Assembly (NCBI RefSeq): GCF_963691685.1
Contig: NZ_OY829290.1
Coordinates: forward strand, 496,001 to 560,000
Source of the DNA: Thalassovita sp.
Lineage (GTDB): Bacteria; Pseudomonadota; Alphaproteobacteria; Rhodobacterales; Rhodobacteraceae
DNA length: 64,000 bases
Direction of reading: 5' to 3'
Shown: one piece after another, positions 51,815 to 60,409 of the stretch
Numbering within the stretch: position 1 is the first letter of the stretch
How the letters are laid out: each line of letters starts with the position of its first letter
The notes under the pieces: model-generated
What the model was told of the DNA's origin: nothing
Databases searched by the model: none
What the model saw: the letters and a program-made list of their open reading frames with translations, nothing else
Program-made: the position numbers and the translations under genes

Positions 51815-52795
51815 ATGGATATTCAGGGCTTGAGCGACAAGGTTGTGGCACAGGACCGACGGGCCTTGGCCCGCGCCATCACCCTGGTGGAAAGCAGCCG
51901 CGAAGATCATCGCGCCCAGGCCGCTGCGCTGGTGGAGGAGATCCGCCGCAAAGCCCCGCATCAGGCGGTGCGCATCGGCCTGTCGGGCACGCCGGGGGTG
52001 GGTAAATCCACCTTTATTGAAAGCTTTGGCACCTTTCTGACCGAACGGGGTCTCAGGGTGGCTGTGCTGGCGGTGGACCCCAGTTCGGCGCGTTCTGGCG
52101 GCTCGATCCTGGGTGACAAAACCCGGATGAAGCGGCTCAGCCGCAATCCCAACGCCTTTATCCGCCCTTCGCCCAGCCAGTCGCATCTGGGCGGCGTGGC
52201 GCGGCGCACCCGTGAGGCGGTGGCGCTTTGCGAGGGGGCGGGGTTTGACGTCATCCTCATTGAGACCGTGGGCGTGGGCCAGTCCGAAACCGTTGTGGCG
52301 GAAATGTCGGACCTGTTCATCCTGCTGCTGGCGCCTGCGGGTGGTGACGAATTGCAGGGGGTGAAGCGTGGCATCATGGAGATGGCCGATATCATCCTAG
52401 TGAACAAAGCCGATGGCGATTTGAAAGCCACGGCAACCCGCACCTGCGCCGACTATTCCGGCGCCCTCAGGCTGCTGCGCAAACGGCCCCAGGATCCCCA
52501 AGGCTTCCCCAAGGCGATGACGGTTTCGGCGCTGGAGGAGGACGGTCTGACCAAGGCCTGGGAAGAAATGTGCACGTTGACAGACTGGCGGCGTGAGAAT
52601 GGCCATTTTGAGGGCCGCCGCGCCGCGCAGGCCCGGTTCTGGTTCGAAGAAGAGGTCAAGCAGGCGCTGCTGGCCCAGCTGCAGACCGCGGCGGCAAAAG
52701 GCGCGATGGATCAGCTGGGGCTGGATGTGGCCACCGGTGCAGTCAGCCCAACTGTGGCGGCGCAGCGGATGCTGGAGCAGCTGAAGCACAGCTGA
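51815..52795 (+). CDS. meaB: Methylmalonyl-CoA mutase-associated GTPase MeaB
   Basis: 326 residues from ATG 51815. G3E GTPase: Walker A GLSGTPGVGKSTFIESFG, VLAVDPSSARSGGSILGDKTRM, IETVGVGQSE and VNKADGD. MeaB protects and repairs methylmalonyl-CoA mutase by controlling cobalamin loading. Its partner mutase is not in this window, but the epimerase mce is. Length typical. Confidence 0.94.
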   Translation: MDIQGLSDKVVAQDRRALARAITLVESSREDHRAQAAALVEEIRRKAPHQAVRIGLSGTPGVGKSTFIESFGTFLTERGLRVAVLAVDPSSARSGGSILGDKTRMKRLSRNPNAFIRPSPSQSHLGGVARRTREAVALCEGAGFDVILIETVGVGQSETVVAEMSDLFILLLAPAGGDELQGVKRGIMEMADIILVNKADGDLKATATRTCADYSGALRLLRKRPQDPQGFPKAMTVSALEEDGLTKAWEEMCTLTDWRRENGHFEGRRAAQARFWFEEEVKQALLAQLQTAAAKGAMDQLGLDVATGAVSPTVAAQRMLEQLKHS

Positions 52796-53072
52796 AAGGT
52801 GTGCAATTGCATACTCAGAAAACCCTAGAAAAGACGTGACAGCGCAAATTGCTTGCGCTAGCACTGTCTCACCTAATGACGGAGGCAATCAGATGTATCA
52901 GGGAATTCCACGCACCTTTTCCTAAGGTCGCCGTTCCCTGCGTGACGGTGACCCTAAGCCACCGCCCCGTATCTTCGCATACATCCTTGCCCGTTACTTT
53001 CTGACACTCAGACACTGAAACGCTTTGCTGATCTTCAGTTTTGCGGTTTCCATTTAACCCGTAGGTCCCGTC
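52796..53072 (+). promoter_or_regulatory. Leader region of the ABC exporter with possible leader peptide
   Basis: Contains a nested dyad (GACAG...CTGTC around GCGCAA-ATTGC-TTGCGC, about 52841-52868), then GGAGG and a 10-codon frame at 52893-52925 (MYQGIPRTFS, stop), then a stem GGTCGCCGT/ACGGTGACC (52926-52953, one mismatch). Arrangement suggests attenuation but no amino-acid bias is seen. Confidence 0.35.
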
Positions 53073-54980
53073 ATGTTCCGATTCTTTGAGAACCTTGTTG
53101 ATCCTTTTGCCTCGTTTGATGAGGCCACACCGCCCAAAACCCTTTGGGCCTATCTGAAAACCCAAGTCGGCCCGTTCCGCAAATGGATGGTGGCGATGGC
53201 CATCACCGGCGTCCTTGTGGCGCTCGTGGAAACTGGGCTGATCTTTTACTCCGGCCGGTTGATCGACCTTTTGGGCGGCAACACCCCGGCTGAACTGTTT
53301 GACAATCACGGCACTGAACTGCTGCTGGCGGCAGCGTTCATCCTGATGATCCGGCCCCTGTTCATCGCCATCAACCACCTGTTCCTGGAACAGCTCTTGG
53401 CGGGTAACATGCAGGAACAGGTGCGCTGGCGCGCGCATAAACACCTGCTGGGGCAATCCACCAGCTTCTTCCAGAATGATTTTGCCGGGCGTCTTTCTAA
53501 CCGCGTGATGCAGATGGGCGGCGCGGTTGAAGATGCCGTTTACATGTCCTTTGAGGGCATCTGGTATGCCTTGACCTATGTGGTGTCCGCCGCGCTGATC
53601 CTGTCGGGCGTGCATCCGCTCTTGGCTGTGCCGCTGCTGGTCTGGGTGGTGATCTACGTCTTCTACGTGCGCTACATCGCTGTGCGCGTCGCTCATGCCT
53701 CTGAGAAGTGGTCGGGCGCACGGTCCATGGTGACAGCGCGGGTGGTGGATGCCTATTCCAACATCGAAACCATCAAGCTGTTTGCCGATGAAGGCACCGA
53801 AGAACGTTATGTCCTGTCGGCCATGCGCCGGTTGCGCCTGCGCTTCCAGCGGTTCCTGCGCCTGATGACTGAGCTGAGCTTTGGTCTGAACGTCATCAAT
53901 GGCGTTTTGATCCTTGGCATGATGAGCCCGGCGGTCTGGCTGTGGTCGAACGGTGTGATCTCGGTCGGTGAGGTGGCGGCTGCGTCGGCGCTGACCATTC
54001 GTCTGAACGGCATGTCCGGCTGGATCATGTGGGTCACGGTGCGCCTGTTTGAGCACGCCGGTGTGATCCGGGAGGGTCTGCAATCCGTTGCGGTGGCCCA
54101 TGATGTGACCGACCGGGAGGTTGCGCCTAAGCTGTCAGTGGAAAAGGCGGCGATCGAGTTTCGCGATGTCAGCCACCACTACGGCAAAGGGCGTGGCGGA
54201 TTGGACCATGTGAACCTGTCCATCGCACCGGGCCAGAAGGTTGGGCTGGTGGGGCGTTCCGGGGCAGGGAAATCTTCGCTCGTGAACCTCTTGCTGCGGT
54301 TCCGCGATGCAGAGAACGGCCAGATCCTGATCGACGGTCAGGACATTCGTGAGGTCAAGCAAACCTCGCTGCGCCAGCAGATCGGCATGGTCAGTCAGGA
54401 CAATTCCCTGCTGCACCGGTCGATTCGCGCCAACATCCTTTATGGCCGCCAAAGCGCCAGCGAGGATGAGATGATGGCCGCCGCCGCCCGTGCAGAGGCA
54501 TATCAGTTCATCGCCACGCTGGAAGATCCCAAAGGCCGCAAGGGCTATAATGCCCATGTGGGTGAACGGGGTGTGAAACTGTCCGGCGGACAGCGGCAGC
54601 GGATCGCCATCGCCCGCGTCATCCTGAAAGACGCACCGATCCTGGTGCTGGATGAGGCCACCTCGGCCCTTGATAGTGAGGTGGAAGCCGCCATACAGGA
54701 CACGCTCTTTGGTTTGATGGAGGGCAAGACGGTGATCGCCATTGCCCACCGCCTGTCGACCATTGCGCAGATGGACCGGATCGTCGTCATGGACGAAGGC
54801 CGGATCATTGAGGATGGCAGCCATGAGGATCTGTTGGCCAAGGGCGGCGTCTATGCGGGCCTCTGGGCGCGTCAGTCTGGTGGGTTTATCGGGGACGTTG
54901 GGGATCAGGACGGTCAAAGCGGTAAGGAATCCGCTGCGGCTTCGGATCTGGCCCTTGACCTCCCTACTGATTCCGCCTAA
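53073..54980 (+). CDS. ABC transporter, fused permease/ATPase (exporter)
   Basis: 635 residues. Six-helix exporter domain (residues about 30-330), then nucleotide-binding domain: Walker A GLVGRSGAGKSSL, Q-loop MVSQDNSLLHRSI, signature LSGGQRQRIAIARVILKD, Walker B ILVLDEATSALDSE and H-loop AIAHRLSTI. C-terminal tail beyond the ABC domain is acidic. Resembles multidrug/lipid exporters acting as homodimers. Substrate unknown. Preceded by an unusual leader (52796-53072). Confidence 0.92.
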   Translation: MFRFFENLVDPFASFDEATPPKTLWAYLKTQVGPFRKWMVAMAITGVLVALVETGLIFYSGRLIDLLGGNTPAELFDNHGTELLLAAAFILMIRPLFIAINHLFLEQLLAGNMQEQVRWRAHKHLLGQSTSFFQNDFAGRLSNRVMQMGGAVEDAVYMSFEGIWYALTYVVSAALILSGVHPLLAVPLLVWVVIYVFYVRYIAVRVAHASEKWSGARSMVTARVVDAYSNIETIKLFADEGTEERYVLSAMRRLRLRFQRFLRLMTELSFGLNVINGVLILGMMSPAVWLWSNGVISVGEVAAASALTIRLNGMSGWIMWVTVRLFEHAGVIREGLQSVAVAHDVTDREVAPKLSVEKAAIEFRDVSHHYGKGRGGLDHVNLSIAPGQKVGLVGRSGAGKSSLVNLLLRFRDAENGQILIDGQDIREVKQTSLRQQIGMVSQDNSLLHRSIRANILYGRQSASEDEMMAAAARAEAYQFIATLEDPKGRKGYNAHVGERGVKLSGGQRQRIAIARVILKDAPILVLDEATSALDSEVEAAIQDTLFGLMEGKTVIAIAHRLSTIAQMDRIVVMDEGRIIEDGSHEDLLAKGGVYAGLWARQSGGFIGDVGDQDGQSGKESAAASDLALDLPTDSA

Positions 54981-55074
54981 TGACGCCGAACGGAATTCTG
55001 GGCACCGCTGTTGGCGGCACCCATTTATGTTGAAGGGGTCGTCTAGCGCCCCGCGAAGAGACGAGGATAGACCC

Positions 55075-55362
55075 ATGTCGCGCCGTTGCGAACTGACCGG
55101 AAAAGGCCCGATGTCTGGCAACAATGTCAGCCATGCTAACAACAAAACCAAACGTCGTTTCCTGCCGAACCTGAACGACGTTACCCTGCAGTCCGAGGCC
55201 CTGGGCCGCGGCTTCAAACTGCGCATTTCGGCGGCTGCTCTGCGCTCCGTTGACCACCGTGGTGGTCTGGACGCGTTCCTGGCAAAAGCCAAAGACGTTG
55301 AGCTGTCGGCCAACGCGCTGAAGATCAAGAAGCAGATCGCGAAGGCACAGGCCTCCGCTTAA
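55075..55362 (+). CDS. rpmB: 50S ribosomal protein L28
   Basis: 95 residues from ATG 55075 (SRRCELTGKGPMSGNNVSHA), followed by NNKTKRRFLPNLNDV and ALRSVDHRGGLDAF; the alphaproteobacterial long form. GAGG lies upstream. Followed by a terminator. Confidence 0.97.
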   Translation: MSRRCELTGKGPMSGNNVSHANNKTKRRFLPNLNDVTLQSEALGRGFKLRISAAALRSVDHRGGLDAFLAKAKDVELSANALKIKKQIAKAQASA

Positions 55363-55390
55363 TCTCTTCCGGATCCTTCAAGGATAAAGC

Positions 55391-55425
55391 AGCCTCATCC
55401 CCTTTGGGATGGGGCTGTTTCCTTT
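55391..55425 (+). terminator. Intrinsic terminator of rpmB
   Basis: AGCCTCATCCC and GGGATGGGGCT pair with one mismatch, then TTTCCTTTT. Confidence 0.7.
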
Positions 55426-55467
55426 TGCCATCTTCCCCTTCCGATCAGATCGGCCTATAGGGGATGT

Positions 55468-55815
55468 ATGGCACTTTTGCGCACATATCTGGCGGTGCTG
55501 ATCGCGCTTTGCATGGTTCTGACCACACAGACCATGGCACTGGCGCGTGGCATGTCGGACCCTGTGGGCGAAATGGTGCTGTGTATCGGCAATGAGACCG
55601 TTACAGTATACTACGACGACGACGGCCAGCCCGTTGATCCTCCGCATTATTGCCCCGACTGCTCGGTCAGTCTGGTGGCGCTCCTGCAGTCCAGCTTTGT
55701 CCCAAATTTGCGTCCTCTGGGGCAGGGTGTGGTGCTGCGAATCGAGCGTGGCCAAAAGGCGATTGCCGCTGAGGTCATTCCAGCCAGCGCTCGTGGTCCG
55801 CCGGTTCTGTCCTGA
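55468..55815 (+). CDS. Exported small protein upstream of the copper chaperone (function unknown)
   Basis: 115 residues with a signal peptide (AVLIALCMVLTTQTMALARG) and a Cys-containing mature part (VLCIGNETVTVYYDDDG and HYCPDCSV). The C-P-D-C motif with a preceding His recalls DUF2946-like proteins that accompany copper genes. It sits 58 bases before the PCu(A)C chaperone, so a copper link is plausible. Not recognised as a defined family with confidence. Confidence 0.55.
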   Translation: MALLRTYLAVLIALCMVLTTQTMALARGMSDPVGEMVLCIGNETVTVYYDDDGQPVDPPHYCPDCSVSLVALLQSSFVPNLRPLGQGVVLRIERGQKAIAAEVIPASARGPPVLS

Positions 55816-55873
55816 TCCTTATCGCCCGCTCCAACGGGCCCCCAAAGACAGACAGACTACAGGAACCAGAATT

Positions 55874-56344
55874 ATGTCGTTGAAAACCACCCTCCTCGCT
55901 GCGGCGGCTGCCGCATTTGTTGCTATGCCTGCCCTGGCCGAAGGCATCATGGTCAAAGACCCCTATGCCCGTGCCGCCACCCCAATGGCGAAAACCGGTG
56001 CGGCCTTCATGATGATCATGAACCATTCCGGTCAGGATGACCGGCTGATCGATGCCAAGGCAACGGTGGCCAAGAAGGTCGAACTACACACCCACAAAGA
56101 AATCAGCGACGGCGTGATGCAGATGATGCATGTGCCGGAGGGCTTTGAGATCGCAGCGGGTGACATGCTGATGCTGGAACGCGGCGGCCACCATGTGATG
56201 ATGATGGGCCTGACCGAAAGCTTCGAGCAGGGCAAGGTGATTGAGGTCACGCTGACCTTTGAAAAAGCCGGTGACGTGGTGGTTGACGTGCCTGTCGACC
56301 TGAAGCGCAAAGGCGGCCACGGTGACCACAAGATGTCCCACTAA
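55874..56344 (+). CDS. Periplasmic copper chaperone PCu(A)C family
   Basis: 156 residues from ATG 55874. Signal peptide ending MPALA-EG. Copper-binding residues of the family: Met/His in FMMIMNHSGQDDRL, HTHKEISDGVMQMMHV and LERGGHHVMMMG; a His-rich tail (GGHGDHKMSH) may add sites. It carries Cu(I) to the Cu-A centre of cytochrome oxidase in the periplasm. Follows a small exported protein. Confidence 0.9.
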   Translation: MSLKTTLLAAAAAAFVAMPALAEGIMVKDPYARAATPMAKTGAAFMMIMNHSGQDDRLIDAKATVAKKVELHTHKEISDGVMQMMHVPEGFEIAAGDMLMLERGGHHVMMMGLTESFEQGKVIEVTLTFEKAGDVVVDVPVDLKRKGGHGDHKMSH

Positions 56345-56368
56345 GGGCATCACACTGCTGAACAGATC

Positions 56369-56392
56369 AACGGCCCTTCGGGGCCGTTTTTA
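56369..56392 (+). terminator. Intrinsic terminator between the copper chaperone and sirtuin genes
   Basis: AACGGCCC-TTCG-GGGCCGTT, then TTTAT. Serves the copper operon; the convergent cobB stop lies at its right edge. Confidence 0.75.
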
Positions 56393-57088
56393 TGTGCCCA
56401 GCACCTCTGCCACCCAGGCTGGCACCACCTCACTGGCCTTGCCAAACCGGGCCTCTGCAAAATCGCTGATGGTGGCGGAGGCTTCCAGGTTCAATTCAAC
56501 CGTATGGGCGCCGTATCGCGCGGCGTCCTGCACAAAGGCTGCCGCTGGATAGACATTGCCCGAGGTGCCAATCGCCACAAACAGATCCGCCGCCCGCAGG
56601 TGGTCCCAGATCTGGTCCATGTCATAGGGCATTTCGCCAAACCAGACGATATCAGGCCGCGTGGTGGGCTTGGCGCAGGCAGGGCAAGGATCACTGGGCG
56701 CCATGACCAAAGGGGCCGGCCAGCGGTGCTCACAAGCCGCGCAAAGCGCCCCTGAAGGCGCCCCATGCATATGCATCACCGCCTTTGATCCGGCCGCCTC
56801 ATGCAGCCCGTCGACATTCTGGGTCACCACCAGCACCTCACCGGGGTGCGCCGCCTCCAGCCGGGCCAGCGCCTGGTGGGCTGCATTGGGGGTGGCAGCA
56901 ACCGATTGGGTGCGCCGGGCGTTGTAGAAATCATGCACCAGCTGCGGATTGGCGGCGAAACCTTCCGGGGTGGCCACATCCTCAATCCGGTGCTGCGCCC
57001 AAAGCCCGTCTTCATCGCGAAAGGTGCCAAGGCCGCTTTCGGCGGAAATACCCGCCCCGGTCAGGATAACGATTTTTTCAGCACTCAT
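56390..57088 (-). CDS. cobB: NAD-dependent protein deacylase (SIR2 family)
   Basis: 232 residues from ATG 57088. Class III sirtuin: ILTGAGISAESGLGTFRDED, TQNVDGLHEAAGS, catalytic His in HMHGAPSG, zinc Cys pairs in CAACEHRW and CPACAKP, then IVWFGEMP and FVAIGTSGNVYPAA. Removes acetyl or succinyl groups from lysines using NAD. It begins 63 bases before the divergent phosphatase start. Confidence 0.95.
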   Translation of the reverse strand: MSAEKIVILTGAGISAESGLGTFRDEDGLWAQHRIEDVATPEGFAANPQLVHDFYNARRTQSVAATPNAAHQALARLEAAHPGEVLVVTQNVDGLHEAAGSKAVMHMHGAPSGALCAACEHRWPAPLVMAPSDPCPACAKPTTRPDIVWFGEMPYDMDQIWDHLRAADLFVAIGTSGNVYPAAAFVQDAARYGAHTVELNLEASATISDFAEARFGKASEVVPAWVAEVLGT

Positions 57089-57150
57089 TGGGATGGGTCT
57101 CCTTGCGGTGGGATCGGGGGCCGCTACACTCTGCCCCGAAGGAGAAGGTG

Positions 57151-57597
57151 ATGACCAGACGTATCCTCTTTGTGTGCCTTGGAAATATCTGCCGTTCCCC
57201 AATGGCAGAGGGTGTGCTGCGCCAGAAAGCGCCGCATCTGCTGGTCGATTCTGCCGGCACCTCGGACTGGCATGCGGGGGATCCGCCTTATGTGCCGATG
57301 CAGCACGCAGCCCTGCGCAAAGGCTATAACATCACCGAGCAGGTCTCGCGCCCGTTTCACCCGGCCGATTTCATGCGCTTTGATATGATCCTGGTGATGG
57401 ATGGCCGCAATCAGGCCGATGTGGAGGCGATGCGCCCGCCGGGCAATCTGACCCCGGTCAAACGGTTTGCGCCTTTCGCCGGGCGTGACATCGGCGATGT
57501 GCCCGATCCCTATTACACCGGCGAATTTGATGCCGTGGTTGAGCTGATCGAAGCGGCGGCAGACGGGTTTCTGGCGACGCTGCCCCAGCCACAATAA
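57151..57597 (+). CDS. Low-molecular-weight protein-tyrosine phosphatase
   Basis: 148 residues from ATG 57151 with AAGGAGAAGG directly ahead. P-loop VCLGNICRSP (C-x5-R) and the general-acid Asp in VPDPYYTGEFD are complete. Such enzymes act on tyrosine kinases of polysaccharide export or on protein arginine phosphate in other phyla; neither partner is next to it. Confidence 0.92.
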   Translation: MTRRILFVCLGNICRSPMAEGVLRQKAPHLLVDSAGTSDWHAGDPPYVPMQHAALRKGYNITEQVSRPFHPADFMRFDMILVMDGRNQADVEAMRPPGNLTPVKRFAPFAGRDIGDVPDPYYTGEFDAVVELIEAAADGFLATLPQPQ

Positions 57598-57661
57598 GAC
57601 CGGCCGCAATAAGCCCTGCCCAAAAAGACACCGCCGCGCTGGGGACGCACGGCGGGATTTT

Positions 57662-57684
57662 GAGTATTTTTGAAACAGTGAAAG
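57662..57684 (+). repeat. GAGTATTT intergenic motif, copy 2
   Basis: GAGTATTTTTGAAACAGTGA then AAG, between the phosphatase and the aminotransferase; close match to the copy at 42908-42934. Confidence 0.5.
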
Positions 57685-57691
57685 CGCGAGC

Positions 57692-58555
57692 TTAGCGCGC
57701 GCTGGCGGCCCAGTCCCAGTAGAGCTCTTTCACCCGTTTGGTCATAGGACCGATCTGATACTTGGTGTCGTCAAAGGCGGTGACAGGGGTGACCTTGTTC
57801 ATATTGCCGGACATGAAGACCTCATCCGCGCCGTGGAAATCCTCAAAGCTCAGCACGGTTTCATTTACGGTCACACCGTCCGCTCGCAGGTTTGCAATGT
57901 GGCGCGCGCGGGTGATCCCGGCCAGGAAGGTGCCATTGGGGATCGGGGTGAAGACCTCACCATCTTTGACCATGAAGATATTGGCGGAACCGGTTTCTGC
58001 CACATTGCCCATGGCATCCGCCACCAGCGCGTTGCCGAACCCTTTGGATTTCGCCTCGGCGATCATGCGGGCGTTGTTGGGGTAGAGGCAGCCGGCCTTG
58101 GCATCAACCACCGCATCCTCCAGCACCGGGCGGCGGAATCGGGTGCGGGTCAGCGTGGTGGAGGCGCCTTCCGGGGCCATCGGGATCTCTTCAAGCGAGA
58201 TGCAGAAACCAGTTTCTTCCTGCACCGGGACAATGCCGGTGGCATCGCCGTGAATGCCCCAATACATCGGCCGGATATAGACCGCCGCGCCGGGATCAAA
58301 GCCGCGCAGCCCCTCCAGAACGATCTGTTCCATCTCCTCGGCCGAAACGGTGGGGTTCAGCATCAGCGCCTTGGCAGACCGGTTGGTGCGGGCGCAGTGT
58401 TTGTCGAGGTCCGGGGTCAACCCGTTCACAAACCGCGCCCCGTCAAACACGGTAGAGCCCAGCCAGGCGCCGTGATCGGCGGCGTTCATCACCGGCAGAT
58501 CGCCCTGATGCCAGGTGCCTTTGTAATAGGTGCGGATGGTGTTGCTGAGCGCCAT
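57692..58555 (-). CDS. Branched-chain amino acid aminotransferase family
   Basis: 287 residues from ATG 58555. Fold type IV PLP enzyme: HGAWLGSTVFDGARFVNG, IYIRPMYWG-type stretch, Schiff-base Lys in VVDAKAGCLYPNNARMIAEA, and GNVAETGSANIFMVKDGEV. Sequence suggests BCAT (IlvE-like), but D-amino-acid aminotransferase of the same fold cannot be ruled out without an alignment. ATG 58594-side extension lacks family character. Confidence 0.8.
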   Translation of the reverse strand: MALSNTIRTYYKGTWHQGDLPVMNAADHGAWLGSTVFDGARFVNGLTPDLDKHCARTNRSAKALMLNPTVSAEEMEQIVLEGLRGFDPGAAVYIRPMYWGIHGDATGIVPVQEETGFCISLEEIPMAPEGASTTLTRTRFRRPVLEDAVVDAKAGCLYPNNARMIAEAKSKGFGNALVADAMGNVAETGSANIFMVKDGEVFTPIPNGTFLAGITRARHIANLRADGVTVNETVLSFEDFHGADEVFMSGNMNKVTPVTAFDDTKYQIGPMTKRVKELYWDWAASAR

Positions 58556-58746
58556 GGTTTGAACCCCGTGATCGTGATCTTTGCGTGGGGGCAACCTAGG
58601 GGGGATCCGCCGGGGCGTCCAGTGGGGGCAGCTACGGTAGCGGATGGACCGCTGTACAACCCGCGCCAGCCTTATCGCAGTGACGCGCGTGAATTGGTAT
58701 CACACTTGCAATGGTTGTTTTTCTACAATGAACAAGGAGGGGTAGA

Positions 58747-59220
58747 GTGATTAAACCTTTGATTTCCGCAACCTGCGCGTCAGCGATGTTGCTGGTAGCC
58801 GGCTGCGGTTACACACCATCGGGGGAGCCGCGGTTCTGCGAAGCCAACAAAGAGGTCTGTCTGTTTGTCGGGGCCGTGATTGTGGGCGGCCTGATCGCGT
58901 CAAACAGCAACGGCGCTGATCCTACACCCGCGCCCGCACCGGTCCCAGCGCCGCTGCCGTCAGATTTGCGACTGAAGACGGATGTCACCCGGGTGGACGC
59001 GCTGGACGGCGGCCCGTCGCTCTATGCCTATCGCTATATTGGCAGTGACGAGATGTTTGTGGGTGTTCTGGCGGAGGATCTGCTGGCCGACAGCCGCTAC
59101 GCGCATCTGGTGCAGCGCGGTGACGACGGGTTCCTGCGGGTCGACTATAGTGGTCTGCCGGGCACGTTGCTGGCCTATCGAGCCATGCGCGCCGCCGGCG
59201 AACGCGCGGCCGCGCTGTAA
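58747..59220 (+). CDS. Lipoprotein with S74 (endosialidase chaperone-like) domain
   Basis: 157 residues from GTG 58747 with AAGGAGG 7-8 bases upstream. Lipobox LLVAGC, a short region with Cys (RFCEANKEVCLF), a hydrophobic stretch (FVGAVIVGGLIASN), a Pro-Ala linker (PTPAPAPVPAPLP), then an S74-like end: SDLRLKTDVTRVD, FVGVLAEDLL and DGFLRVDYSGLPG. S74 domains are self-cleaving chaperones at the end of phage tail fibres; the S-D-x-R-x-K triad for cleavage is kept. A stand-alone lipoprotein form is unusual. Confidence 0.7.
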   Translation: MIKPLISATCASAMLLVAGCGYTPSGEPRFCEANKEVCLFVGAVIVGGLIASNSNGADPTPAPAPVPAPLPSDLRLKTDVTRVDALDGGPSLYAYRYIGSDEMFVGVLAEDLLADSRYAHLVQRGDDGFLRVDYSGLPGTLLAYRAMRAAGERAAAL

Positions 59221-59236
59221 CATCGCCCTAGAAACA

Positions 59237-59262
59237 AAAAGGGCCCCGGCTGGGGCCCTTTT
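59237..59262. terminator. Bidirectional intrinsic terminator
   Basis: AAAAGGGCCCC-GGCT-GGGGCCCTTTT, a perfect 11-bp stem between the S74 lipoprotein gene and trpS. Confidence 0.85.
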
Positions 59263-59280
59263 CCTGTCTGGTATCGGGTC

Positions 59281-60324
59281 TTACCCGACCATGCCGACAA
59301 TCTCTTTGGTTTTGGTCAGGATCGGCGCGGCGATTTCGCGGGCGCGATCGGCGCCTTGGCCCAGGATGCGATCGATCTCAGCCGGGTCCTGCATCAGGCG
59401 GGACATTTCATTTGAGATCGGCGACAGCTTGGCCACCGCCAGCTCCGACAGCATTGGTTTGAATTCCGAGAACTGCTTGCCACCGGCTTCGGCCAGCACC
59501 TGATCCACCGACATTTCGGCCAGACCGGCGTAGATGTTCACCAGGTTGCGGGCCTCGGGGCGGTCTTCCAGGCCTTTGGCCTCAGACGGCAGCGCCTCGG
59601 GATCGGTTTTGGCTTTGCGGATCTTCTTGGCGATCGTGTCGGCGTCATCGGTCATGTTGATGCGGCTGGCGTCAGAAGGGTCGGACTTCGACATCTTCTT
59701 GGAGCCATCGCGCAGCGACATGACACGGGTGGCCGCGCCTTCGATCCGGGGTTCGGGGATCGGAAAGAAATCCACACCGTAGTCGTGGTTGAACTTGGTT
59801 GCGATGTCGCGGGTCAGTTCCACGTGCTGTTTCTGATCCTCACCCACCGGCACTTCGGTGGCGTGGTAGACCAGAATGTCCGCCGCCATCAGCGACGGGT
59901 AGGCCAAGAGCCCGAGCGAGGCGTTCTGGGTGTTCTTGCCCGCCTTGTCCTTCCACTGGGTCATGCGCTGCATCCAGCCCATGCGGGCGACGCAGTTGAA
60001 GATCCAGCCCAGTTCGGCGTGTTCTTTCACCTGACTTTGGTTGAACAGGATCGAACGGGTCGGATCGATCCCAGCGGCCAGGTAGCCGGCGGTCAATTCG
60101 CGGGTCTGGCGGCGCAGGGCCTCAGGGTCTTGCCAGACGGTGATGGCGTGCATGTCCACAACACAGTAGACCTGCTCAATCTGCTCTGCCTGTTTCTCAA
60201 CGAAACGTTTGATTGCGCCAAGGTAGTTGCCAAGGGTCAGCCCGCCAGAGGGCTGGATGCCCGAAAACACCCGGGGGGTAAACCCGGCGTTCGGGGTGGA
60301 TTGCGTTTGGACCGCATCCGACAT
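59281..60324 (-). CDS. trpS: Tryptophanyl-tRNA synthetase
   Basis: 347 residues. Class I: the HIGH-like segment SGIQPSGGLTLGNYLGAI, the Trp-binding VYHATEVPVGEDQKQHVELTRD and KMSKS in GSKKMSKSDPSD. Slightly longer than the E. coli enzyme because of a 15-residue N-terminus. ATG 60324. Charges tRNA-Trp. Divergent from the rhomboid-like gene. Confidence 0.97.
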   Translation of the reverse strand: MSDAVQTQSTPNAGFTPRVFSGIQPSGGLTLGNYLGAIKRFVEKQAEQIEQVYCVVDMHAITVWQDPEALRRQTRELTAGYLAAGIDPTRSILFNQSQVKEHAELGWIFNCVARMGWMQRMTQWKDKAGKNTQNASLGLLAYPSLMAADILVYHATEVPVGEDQKQHVELTRDIATKFNHDYGVDFFPIPEPRIEGAATRVMSLRDGSKKMSKSDPSDASRINMTDDADTIAKKIRKAKTDPEALPSEAKGLEDRPEARNLVNIYAGLAEMSVDQVLAEAGGKQFSEFKPMLSELAVAKLSPISNEMSRLMQDPAEIDRILGQGADRAREIAAPILTKTKEIVGMVG

Positions 60325-60409
60325 GGTGGTTCTCCGTCTGGATTTATCTGTTCTGGTGGCTTACCCATGCCCCATACCCCCGTCAAGGCGGGCATCTGAG
60401 GAGCAGGGA

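Noticed and set aside
28765..52795. mce and meaB as one methylmalonyl-CoA locus
   Set aside because: They are about 23 kb apart with unrelated genes between; only a shared pathway is supported, not a cluster.
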